Part shown: piece after piece, positions 18,581-26,504 of the stretch | Layout of the letters: every line of letters starts with the position of its first letter | Position numbering within the stretch: the stretch's first letter is position 1 | Assembly: GCF_036227125.1 (NCBI RefSeq) | Contig: NZ_CP109435.1 | Location: forward strand, 7,006,001-7,070,000 | Origin: Streptomyces sp. NBC_01485 | GTDB taxonomy: Bacteria; Actinomycetota; Actinomycetes; Streptomycetales; Streptomycetaceae | Direction: 5' to 3' | Length of the DNA: 64,000 bases | Notes under the pieces: generated by a model | What the model saw: only the letters and a program-made list of their open reading frames with translations | What the model was told of the DNA's origin: nothing | Database searches by the model: none | Translations under genes and position numbers: made by a program

Positions 18581-18598
18581 GTGAACGCAAGCGTTCAC
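18581..18598. promoter_or_regulatory. TetR operator O2
   Basis: Perfect palindrome GTGAACGC-AA-GCGTTCAC, with the same arms as O1, 48 bases away and proximal to the tetR gene. Confidence 0.88.
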
Positions 18599-18695
18599 TC
18601 GCGGCGTCGCCTTTCGGCGTGTCCCCCGTCGCGGTCGCACACTGCCTCGCCCCACCGCGTCATCCCCGCTCCCTCTGCTCGCTGGAGACACTCAG

Positions 18696-19319
18696 ATGGT
18701 TACTTCGCGCTGGACGGCCGCCCCCGCTCAGGCGACCTCCCCCCGCCGGCGCGGCGCCGTGCTCGAACGTGCGATTCTCGATGCCGCGCTGGATCAGTTG
18801 GGCACCGTCGGCTGGAACGGACTCACCATGGAAGGCGTCGCGGCCGGCGCCCAGACCGGCAAGGCGGCCGTCTACCGCCGCTGGCCCTCCAAGGAGGACC
18901 TTGTCGCGGACGCCTTGCGGGCCGGGCTGCCCCGGCTGGACGCCGCCCCCGATCTGGGGAGCGTGCGCGAGGACCTGGTGGCGCTGTGTCGCGAGGCGCG
19001 TGACGCGATGTTCTCCCGGCCCGGCTCCGCACTGCGCTCGGTGATTCACGAATGCGATCCAGCTCGGGCGGAGCGCTTCCAGGCCCTGATCCTCGAGGGC
19101 GTGGTGGAGCCGACCGTCAGGCTCCTTCATGAGGTCATCAGTCGAGGAATCGACAGGGGTGAGGTGCGGCCGGACGCGGCCAACGGATACGTCTTCGACG
19201 CCATTCCGGCCATGATGATGTATCGATCCAAGGTGTGCGCATGCGAATGGAATGATCGTGATCTCGATGAGATGATCGACCAGCTCATGCTGCCGCTGCT
19301 CCGACCGGTCGCGCCCTGA
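18696..19319 (+). CDS. TetR-family repressor of the adjacent exporter
   Basis: A 207-residue regulator. The N-terminal helix-turn-helix is at about residues 27-72 (AILDAALDQLGTVGWNGLTM, GKAAVYRRWPSKEDLV) and a C-terminal TetR_C-type ligand domain follows, ending in the dimerisation helices. Two identical-arm 18-base operators in the divergent promoter region imply control of both the exporter and itself. The ATG follows GGAGACACTCAG. Confidence 0.93.
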   Translation: MVTSRWTAAPAQATSPRRRGAVLERAILDAALDQLGTVGWNGLTMEGVAAGAQTGKAAVYRRWPSKEDLVADALRAGLPRLDAAPDLGSVREDLVALCREARDAMFSRPGSALRSVIHECDPARAERFQALILEGVVEPTVRLLHEVISRGIDRGEVRPDAANGYVFDAIPAMMMYRSKVCACEWNDRDLDEMIDQLMLPLLRPVAP

Positions 19320-19412
19320 GTGCGCTTGCGACGCCGTTGTCATCGGCCCAGGACAGGCCACTTCCGACCGGGGTGTCGCGAGGGGATCCCGGCGGCGTAA
19401 TCTAAGGGCGCC

Positions 19413-20114
19413 ATGCCGTACGAACCACCCACACACACTGTCGAGCGCTCCCTCCGCGCCACGACCGGAGCGAAGGTCATCGCCGGTGTCGACGAGGTGG
19501 GCCGCGGTGCGTGGGCCGGCCCCGTCACCGTCTGCGCGGCGGTCACCGGACTCCGCCGACCGCCCGTAGGCCTCACGGACTCCAAGCTGCTCACCGTCAA
19601 GCGCCGCACCGCGCTCGCCGAGGAACTGCTGAAGTGGGTGACGTCGTACGCCCTGGGGCACGCCTCCCCGGAGGAGATCGACGATCTGGGGATGACCGCC
19701 GCGCTGCGCCTCGCCGCCGTGCGGGCCCTGGAGGCTCTCCCGATCCGTCCCGACGCGGTGATCCTCGACGGGAAGCACGACTACCTCGGTGCCCCGTGGC
19801 AGGTCCGCACGGTGATCAAGGGCGACCAGTCGTGCGTGGCGGTCGCGGCGGCCTCGGTCATCGCCAAGGTCCAGCGAGACAGAATGATGGCCGAACTGGG
19901 TATCGACCATGCAGACTTCGGCTTTGCGGACAATGCCGGGTATCCGGCGCCCGTCCACAAGGCCGCACTGGAGGAGCGGGGCCCCACCCCGTACCACCGG
20001 TTGTCGTGGGCGTATCTTGATGCGCTGCCCCAGTGGCGGCACCTCAAGAAGGCCCGCAGCTGGGCGAACGGAAGCGCTCCGGAGATCGAAGGCCAGCTCG
20101 GCTTCGACTTCTGA
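19413..20114 (+). CDS. rnhB: Ribonuclease HII
   Basis: A 233-residue RNase HII that removes misincorporated ribonucleotides from DNA. It has GVDEVGRGAWAGPV (catalytic Asp-Glu), LTDSKLL, VILDGKHDY (Asp) and ASVIAKVQRDRMM. The N terminus PYEPPTHTVERSL is as in actinobacterial homologues. A TAATCT -10 element (19398-19403) ends 9 bases before the ATG, so the leader is very short at best. Confidence 0.95.
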   Translation: MPYEPPTHTVERSLRATTGAKVIAGVDEVGRGAWAGPVTVCAAVTGLRRPPVGLTDSKLLTVKRRTALAEELLKWVTSYALGHASPEEIDDLGMTAALRLAAVRALEALPIRPDAVILDGKHDYLGAPWQVRTVIKGDQSCVAVAAASVIAKVQRDRMMAELGIDHADFGFADNAGYPAPVHKAALEERGPTPYHRLSWAYLDALPQWRHLKKARSWANGSAPEIEGQLGFDF

Positions 20115-20182
20115 CGAATCCGGCCGCACCGATGTGCCACCCGCTGGCGCGTGCCGCACCAACGTTTGATAAATAACAGCTC

Positions 20183-20821
20183 ATGCCTCTCATTCCCGAG
20201 GAGCCTCAGATTCACGAGAGTGCCCAGGGTCCCCGCGCGACTCCGGCCAGCGGCCGCACCGCACCGACCCCTCGACCTGTACCCGGACCCCGTCCCGCGG
20301 CTCCGTCGCGTCCCGGTCGTCCCGGACCCCTCCGGCCCACCCCACCGGTGCAACGCGCGCCGCGTGACGTGGCCGCCAAGCCCGGGCCCTCGGCCCCGGC
20401 CGCTCCTGCCGTCGCCTCGCCCGCTTCGGTGACTCCCCAGGTCCAGTTGGTCCCGGCCTCGGCCGAGGGCGCGCTGGACGCCGCCGAGGAGGCCGTGGAC
20501 CTCCTCCTGGACTCGGGCCGCGCCCCGGGGGACGTGCTGGTGATCACCACCGGCGAACAGCACCCCTGGGCCGCCCACGAACTGTCCTTCGGCGAGGCGC
20601 CCTACTGGGCGCAGCACGACGCGGGAGACGACGTCTTCTACGCCGATGCCGCCGAGGTGGCACGGGTTGGCGTGCGTCCCGTCGTCGTGGTCGCCGTCAA
20701 CGGCGGTCCCGACACCGTGGCCGCCACCGCTCTGCCGCTTGCCCGTGCTCGGGCCGCTGCCCTGCTGATCGTCTGTGGTGACGCGCAGCAGATCAACGCG
20801 GTGCTGGGCGCGGGCGTCTGA
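20183..20821 (+). CDS. Hypothetical protein with Pro-rich N terminus, leaderless
   Basis: A 212-residue protein. Residues 1-90 are Pro/Ala/Arg-rich and probably disordered. Residues 90-212 form a folded alpha/beta part (VQLVPASAEGALDAAEEAVDLLLDS, DVLVITTGEQHPWAAHELSFGE, VVVVAVNGG, ALLIVCGD) reminiscent of a C-terminal helicase-accessory or Rossmann-like domain. I cannot name a family. TAAATA at 20170-20175 lies exactly 7 bases before the ATG and there is no Shine-Dalgarno, indicating a leaderless message. It is distinct from rnhB upstream. Confidence 0.78.
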   Translation: MPLIPEEPQIHESAQGPRATPASGRTAPTPRPVPGPRPAAPSRPGRPGPLRPTPPVQRAPRDVAAKPGPSAPAAPAVASPASVTPQVQLVPASAEGALDAAEEAVDLLLDSGRAPGDVLVITTGEQHPWAAHELSFGEAPYWAQHDAGDDVFYADAAEVARVGVRPVVVVAVNGGPDTVAATALPLARARAAALLIVCGDAQQINAVLGAGV

Positions 20822-21099
20822 GCAGGTTCCGGTAGGCCGGCAGGCTCCGGGGCCACGGAGGCGTCGCTGTGTGCGGCGCCTCTGTGGTGTGCCGTGGGGT
20901 CTTGAGCGCCTTGGGGCGGCCGCACGGGTACCGTCCGGCGCGGCTCGCCCCGGGTGGCACGCACGCGCCCTCGGCGGCTACCGGGACAGTGCTACGGCGC
21001 CCGCACCGCCCGTCGCCAACCGTGACGTACCCATCCTCGCGTGTGGTTCGGCCAATCGGTCGCCTTCAGCGGGCGCCTCGCTCGGCCAACTGGTCGCTG

Positions 21100-21720
21100 T
21101 CAGCGGGCGGCCGCGCGGCGCAGCACATCCGAGGCGACGCCGCCGGTCCGTGGCAGCGGGGGCGGGGCCTCGGACAGGCCGAACGGCTCCGGAGCGGAGT
21201 CCGCGTTGGGCCGACGGCCTCCACGCCCCTCGCCGAGGACCTGCCAGCCGTCCCGGGTCAGCGTGATGTATGCCCCGCAGCGCAACCCGTGCAGCGTGCA
21301 GGCGTCACGCAGGCCCCACATCCACGCCCCGTCCTCCTCCGTCCAGCGGGCGTCGCCCTCACGGCAGTAGAGCAGCACGGCGGTGCGCACGGGCGTGCGG
21401 CGCCGCAGGTCGTGCGGGATGACGTGGCGCAGTTGGGCGAGCAGGGCGTTGCGGAACACCCAGCCGTCGGTCGATGCCTGGCGCCGGGTGAACGAGGCGC
21501 TGGCCCGCACCCGCTCGTCCGGGTCGAGCACGGCCACGATCGCGGTGGCCGGCCGTGGCCGGTGCCGTGAGTGCAGCCCGCTGACGACTTCCCGAGGGTT
21601 GCGCAGCAGGGGTATGCCGGCCGCGGCCCATTCGGCAGGCTCGAGCAGGCGGTTGGCGGAGGTGGCGGACGTGGACGTCGACAGCGATGCCGCCGAGGAC
21701 GGAGCGAATCCGAAGGTCAC
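21100..21720 (-). CDS. Hypothetical protein
   Basis: A 206-residue protein not assigned to a known family. It has a Ser/Thr-rich N terminus and a core with HRPRPATAIVAVLDPDERVRAS, DGWVFRNALLAQLRHVIPHDLRRR, AVLLYCREGDARWTEEDGAWMWGLRDACTLHG and ITLTRDGWQVLGEGRGGR, ending in a Pro/Ala-rich tail. The WMWGLRDACTLHGLRCG region looks like an alpha/beta domain core. I chose the GTG at 21720 behind AAGGGAGG, although its spacing is short. An in-frame GTG at 21777 would add 19 residues. Confidence 0.72.
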   Translation of the reverse strand: MTFGFAPSSAASLSTSTSATSANRLLEPAEWAAAGIPLLRNPREVVSGLHSRHRPRPATAIVAVLDPDERVRASASFTRRQASTDGWVFRNALLAQLRHVIPHDLRRRTPVRTAVLLYCREGDARWTEEDGAWMWGLRDACTLHGLRCGAYITLTRDGWQVLGEGRGGRRPNADSAPEPFGLSEAPPPLPRTGGVASDVLRRAAAR

Positions 21721-22016
21721 GATCCTCCCTTCGGCTACGGCCCACACTGCGGGCGGGTCGGATTCGGGGGAGCGCACACCGCAGCAGAGCCCTACCGGAC
21801 TACGGACGAGCCGTGCGGGGAGCGGACCTCAATTCTTCCTGTCGAACTTGGATGCGGCAACGAGCAATTGGGGCCACCGACCGTTATATGGCGGTGAGTG
21901 TCATATATCCCTACCCAGTGATTCGCGGGAGGACGCCTGATCCCACAGTTCACGCCCCGTCAGTACCCATGAGGCAGGGGGTTCGACGGCACGTCGCCGC
22001 AGGAGCGCTTCCGTCG

Positions 22017-24182
22017 TCAGCCCTGAACGGCCAGAACCAGAGGCAACACCCCCTGTGCGCCCGCGCGGCGGAGCATCCGGGCCGCGACCGCGAGGGTCCA
22101 ACCGGTCTCCGTGTAGTCGTCCACTAGCAGAACGGGGCCCTGTGCCTCGGCCAGCGCGGCAGCGAGCGCGGGCGGTACCTCCAGCAGCCCGTGCAGTGCT
22201 TTGAGGCGTTGGGCGCTGTTGCTCCGAGAGACCGGTGAGGCGTCGGCGGCGTACTCCAGGGAGCCCAGGAGCGGCAGTCGGCCGACCTCCGCGATGCGCG
22301 CGCCCAGTGAGTGGATCAGCCGCGGTCGCGTGCGTGAGGCGACGGTGACCACGCCGACCGGGCGCGGCGTGGCGTCCGCCGCTACGGAGGCCCAACCGCC
22401 GGGACCCTTCGCCCAGTCGGCCAGCACACCCACCACGGCCTTCGCCACGTCGTCCGGAATCTGCCCGTCGGAAGCCTGGGCGGTGAACATCGGGCGGAGC
22501 CGGTTGCCCCAGCCGATGTCCGAGAGACGTCCCAACGCCCGCCCGGCCGCCGCCTGTTCACCGGCCGGAATGCGCCCCTTGAGCTCCATTCCGATCGCCG
22601 GCAGGCCGGTCGGCCACATCCGGCGGGGCTCCACCTCGAGGCCCGCGCGGCCCAGATCCACCCGTGCGGCGTCCAGCGCGGCCGTGGACGTCTCGGCCGC
22701 ATAGCGCGCCCCCGCGCAGTTGTCGCAGCGTCCGCAGGGCTTAGCGCCCTCGTCGTCGAGCTGGCGCTGGAGGAACTCCATCCGGCAGGCCGTCGTCGAC
22801 GCGTACTGCCGCATCGCCTCCTGTTCGGCCTTGCGCTGCCGCGCGACCCACTCGTACCGCTCGGTCTCGTACGTCCACGGCTCCCCGGTCGCGAGCCAGC
22901 CGCCCTTGACCCGTTTCACCGCCCCGTCCACGTCGAGGACCTTGAGCATGCTCTCCAGGCGGGAGCGGCGCAGCTCCACCAGGGGCTCCAGGGCGGGCAG
23001 CGACACGGCCCGCTCCGCGCGCGCGAGGACGTCCAGCGTCCGGCGCACCAGGTCCTCCGACGGGAAGGCGAGCGACGCGAAGTACTCCCAGATCGCCTCG
23101 TCCTCCTTCCCGGGCAGCAGGAGCACCTCCGCGTGCTCGACACCGCGTCCGGCGCGGCCCACCTGCTGGTAGTACGCGATGGGGGAGGAAGGCGAGCCGA
23201 GGTGTACGACGAAACCGAGGTCGGGCTTGTCGAAGCCCATACCGAGCGCGGAGGTGGCGACCAGTGCCTTGACCTTGTTGGCCTGCAGATCCTCTTCGGC
23301 CTGCTGTCGGTCGGCGTTCTCCGTACGACCCGTGTACGAGGCGACGACGTACCCGCGCTGCCGCAGGAACGCGGTGACCTCCTCGGCGGCGGCCACAGTG
23401 AGCGTGTAGATGATTCCGGAGCCGGGCAGTTGGTCGAGGTGGTCGGCGAGCCAGGCCATCCGGTGCGCGGCATCGGGCAGCCGCAGCACGTTCAGACTGA
23501 GACTCTCGCGGTCCAGCGGGCCGCGCAGCACCAGGGCGTCCGACGTGCCGCCGGTGCCGAGCTGTTCGGCGACGTCGGCGGTCACGCGCGCGTTGGCGGT
23601 CGCGGTCGTCGCGAGCACCGGTACGCCGGGCGGGAGATCCGCGAGCATGGTCCGCAGCCGACGGTAGTCCGGCCGGAAGTCGTGGCCCCAGTCGGAGATG
23701 CAGTGGGCCTCGTCGACCACGAGCAGCCCGGTCGCCGCGGACAGCTCGGGCAGTACCTGGTCGCGGAAGTCCGGGTTGTTGAGCCGCTCGGGACTGACCA
23801 GCAGGACGTCGACCTCGCCCGCCGCGATCTCGCCCTGCACGGTCTCCCACTCCTCGCTGTTCGAGGAGTTGATGGTCCGGGCGTGGATACCGGCCCGGGC
23901 CGCGGCCTCGACCTGGTTGCGCATCAGGGCGAGCAGCGGAGAGACGATCACCGTGGGGCCGGAACCACGGGCTCGGAGCAGGGAGGTCGCCACGAAGTAC
24001 ACCGCGGACTTGCCCCATCCCGTCCGCTGGACCACCAGAGCCCGGCGCCGGTCGGCGACCAGCGCCTCGATCGCCCGCCACTGATCCTCGCGCAGCCGGG
24101 CCGCGCCTGAGGCACCGCCGACGAGGCGGGCGAGGACGGCGTCGGCGTCGGCCCGGAGATCCGTGTTGCTCGTGTGCTCCAT
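22017..24182 (-). CDS. recQ: RecQ-family DNA helicase with C-terminal ComF/PRTase-like domain
   Basis: A 721-residue protein. Helicase core: QRTGWGKSAVYF (Walker A variant), VDEAHCISDWGHDFRPDYR (DEAH), ATTATANARV, ATSALGMGFDKPDL and QQVGRAGRG. The RecQ zinc site is Cys-containing TTACRMEFL plus CGRCDNC. After about residue 560 there is no HRDC domain. Instead a domain with SRSNSAQRLKALHG and VLLVDDYTETGWTL resembles the PRPP loop and Q..R motif of ComF-type phosphoribosyltransferases. The ATG at 24182 is chosen over an in-frame TTG at 24194. RecQ unwinds 3'-5' in recombination repair. The function of the added domain is unknown. Confidence 0.92.
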   Translation of the reverse strand: MEHTSNTDLRADADAVLARLVGGASGAARLREDQWRAIEALVADRRRALVVQRTGWGKSAVYFVATSLLRARGSGPTVIVSPLLALMRNQVEAAARAGIHARTINSSNSEEWETVQGEIAAGEVDVLLVSPERLNNPDFRDQVLPELSAATGLLVVDEAHCISDWGHDFRPDYRRLRTMLADLPPGVPVLATTATANARVTADVAEQLGTGGTSDALVLRGPLDRESLSLNVLRLPDAAHRMAWLADHLDQLPGSGIIYTLTVAAAEEVTAFLRQRGYVVASYTGRTENADRQQAEEDLQANKVKALVATSALGMGFDKPDLGFVVHLGSPSSPIAYYQQVGRAGRGVEHAEVLLLPGKEDEAIWEYFASLAFPSEDLVRRTLDVLARAERAVSLPALEPLVELRRSRLESMLKVLDVDGAVKRVKGGWLATGEPWTYETERYEWVARQRKAEQEAMRQYASTTACRMEFLQRQLDDEGAKPCGRCDNCAGARYAAETSTAALDAARVDLGRAGLEVEPRRMWPTGLPAIGMELKGRIPAGEQAAAGRALGRLSDIGWGNRLRPMFTAQASDGQIPDDVAKAVVGVLADWAKGPGGWASVAADATPRPVGVVTVASRTRPRLIHSLGARIAEVGRLPLLGSLEYAADASPVSRSNSAQRLKALHGLLEVPPALAAALAEAQGPVLLVDDYTETGWTLAVAARMLRRAGAQGVLPLVLAVQG

Positions 24183-24345
24183 GCCCCCATACAACAGGAC
24201 GCCACTGACAATCCGGTCGCGGCCGGGGTGGGAGCAGGGCGCTCGCTAGTACCGCGGGCCCGCCGAGCCGCCCGAATGACGTGTCCCTGATTGGACTTAT
24301 CCACAGGCCAAAGCGGAATCTCAAGATCCGCGAGATCGTCTGCGC

Positions 24346-26154
24346 ATGACGAATCACAGCGAAACCACTGGATCCCCCGAAAACAGCGACATCACCGGGC
24401 GCGACGGATACGACGGATGTGACGGACTTGGTGGGCGGGATGTGCATGACGGGCGGGATGGACGTGACGCGCGGGATGGATGGGACAGGCAGGACGGAAG
24501 GACCGGAGACTCCCCGCGCGAGGGACAGCCGACGACCAGCGGGCACACGGCGTACGTCAGTCACACGATGTACGACGGGAACGCCGAGTACGGCGCAAGC
24601 CCCGCCGCGCACCAGGTGACCCTGCGTACCCCGGGTGAACTGGCCGACGCGTTGCCCTACTTGCTGGGGTACCGGCCGGAGGACAGCATCGTCCTGGTCG
24701 CCCTGCACGACCTGGGCGGACGGGGCCGCTTCGGCGGCCGGGCCCGGCTCGGCCTTCCCGCGAACCCGGACGACTGGGGAGCCGTCGCCCGGCAGCTGGC
24801 GCAGGGCCTCGTGAAGGGCAGCGAACGCCGGGGCGACCGTCCGGCGCAGATGGTCGCCTACCTCTGCCAGGATCCGGCGAAGGGCGAGACGGGCCGTCAG
24901 GTCATGGAACGGCTCCAGTCACTGGCCCACCAACTCCGTCTCGAATGCGGCAACCTCGACATCCCTGTGATCGAGGCGCTCTGTATCTCCGACGGCCGTT
25001 TCTGGTCGTACTGCTGCGGAGGCAAGGGCTGCTGCCCTGTCGAGGGCGTCCCGATGGGCCTGCCCGGCACCTCCGTGCTGGCGGCGGCCGCGACCTACGC
25101 GGGGATCCAGGTCCGAGGGACCCTGCGCGAACTGCGGGCCCGGCTGCTGCCTCTGGAGACCGGCGCCGCAGTGGAGCAGGAAATCGCCCTGGACACCGCC
25201 GGTATGGCGCTCGTCCCGAGGATCCTCGACGAGGCGAGCCGCTCGGCGGTGGCCCAGGAGACGCTGGAACTGGCCGGACGGGTCATGCGACGCTTCGCCG
25301 AGGCGCCCGTCGTAGCCGGTGTCCTCCTGGCGGACCACCGAGACGACGAACTGCTCGGATTCGACGAGGCCGCGGCTCTGATCCTCGGCCTTCAGGACCG
25401 GGTGACACGCGACCGGGCGGCGGAGTGGATGGAGGGCGACGAGGCCGCTCCCGCCCTGCGTCTGTGGCGGGCACTGGCACGCCGCTGCGTCGGGCCCTAC
25501 AGCGAACACGCGGCGGCGCTCCTCACCCTCGCCGGCTGGGTCGCCTGGTCCAGCGGCGACGAACTCGAGGCGAGGGAGGCCCTTGCCATGGCCCTGGGCG
25601 CGGACCCCGGATATCTCTTCGCCCGCCTCCTCCACCAGGCTTGCAACGAGGGCCTCGACCCCGAGTCCGTACGACGCTGCCTGCGTACCGAGCGCGAGGG
25701 ACGCGGCCGGCGCACAGCAGCGCAGAGTCCGGGCAGGCCGGCGCCGGCCGAGGGCTCCAAGGGCGCGGAGGGTAAAGAAGCGGAGGGTGAAGAAGATGCG
25801 GAAGGTGCGGCGGAAGGTGCGGAGGACAGGGGCGGGACGAAGGCCCCCGCAAGCGCCAGCGAAGCCAAAGACGCGAACCGCCCCGGTGAGGTGACGGAAC
25901 GTACCTCGGACTCAGGCCCGCACGGCCCAGCCGCATGCGCAGAAGAAGGAGAAGAAGGACAGGAACCGGAACGCCGAGCATCGGGAAAGAATGCCCTTCG
26001 CTCTCGCACCCCCAGGACGCACACCACGCGTCCCGTAGCGCCGAGCCGTGGGGTATCCCGCCCCCGCTCCGTAGGCAAGGCCTCCACGCGGCGTCGCGGC
26101 AACTGTGCGGAAGGCGCGCAGTCCGACGGCGACGACCCCACGGGGCAGGCGTGA
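24346..26154 (+). CDS. DUF4192-domain protein with Gly/Asp repeats
   Basis: A 602-residue protein. Residues 10-55 are a degenerate (D/R)-D-G repeat. Residues about 87-440 are the DUF4192 domain, found across actinobacteria without a known role (VTLRTPGELADALPYLLGYRPEDSIVLVAL, YCCGGKGCCPVEGVPM, HAAALLTLAGWVAWSSGDELEAREAL). The remaining 150 residues are a charged Glu/Lys- then Arg-rich low-complexity tail. It is divergent from recQ. The ATG has no convincing Shine-Dalgarno. I infer a cytoplasmic protein with two disordered ends. Confidence 0.88.
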   Translation: MTNHSETTGSPENSDITGRDGYDGCDGLGGRDVHDGRDGRDARDGWDRQDGRTGDSPREGQPTTSGHTAYVSHTMYDGNAEYGASPAAHQVTLRTPGELADALPYLLGYRPEDSIVLVALHDLGGRGRFGGRARLGLPANPDDWGAVARQLAQGLVKGSERRGDRPAQMVAYLCQDPAKGETGRQVMERLQSLAHQLRLECGNLDIPVIEALCISDGRFWSYCCGGKGCCPVEGVPMGLPGTSVLAAAATYAGIQVRGTLRELRARLLPLETGAAVEQEIALDTAGMALVPRILDEASRSAVAQETLELAGRVMRRFAEAPVVAGVLLADHRDDELLGFDEAAALILGLQDRVTRDRAAEWMEGDEAAPALRLWRALARRCVGPYSEHAAALLTLAGWVAWSSGDELEAREALAMALGADPGYLFARLLHQACNEGLDPESVRRCLRTEREGRGRRTAAQSPGRPAPAEGSKGAEGKEAEGEEDAEGAAEGAEDRGGTKAPASASEAKDANRPGEVTERTSDSGPHGPAACAEEGEEGQEPERRASGKNALRSRTPRTHTTRPVAPSRGVSRPRSVGKASTRRRGNCAEGAQSDGDDPTGQA

Positions 26155-26504
26155 CGCCCTTGCCTCCTGTGCCTCCTGGTGCACGACGGTCGTGGCGAAG
26201 GGGAGCGTGCCGGGCGTGGGCGCCCGGCGCCGACCGCAACCAGGCGAACGCCCTGCCCTGCCCGGCCGGCGAGGACGGCCGGGCAGGCCCCCGAAGCCGG
26301 GCCGGCATGTCTGGGTCCTGCCGTTCCCGCAGCCATTCGGTGGGGCCCGAGTTCCAGGGGCGTGACCCGGGGGAGTCCCGTCCCGTTCACCTGAGTGGCG
26401 GAACACCTGCACGGTCGTACCGCCGCAGCGCACCCGCCCTGTCGGAGCCTTCCACCCGGCCTCGAACATGTCCGAGGCGCACAGAGAGCAGAAGAAGTCA
26501 CCGC
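26155..26504. other. 350-base gap after the DUF4192 gene
   Basis: Holds a terminator-like hairpin (26257-26287). Several frames stay open only because of high G+C. I see no convincing gene or promoter element. Confidence 0.5.
26257..26287 (+). terminator. Terminator-like hairpin
   Basis: A perfect 12-base stem (26257-26268 with 26276-26287) and a 7-base loop, about 100 bases after the DUF4192 stop. It has no T-run. Confidence 0.6.

Noticed and set aside
16802..19003. A 733-codon plus-strand frame beginning with a hydrophobic segment
   Set aside because: After about 50 codons it is antisense to the MFS transporter and has its composition in mirror image. Only the first few codons look membrane-like. 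No ribosome site at good spacing.
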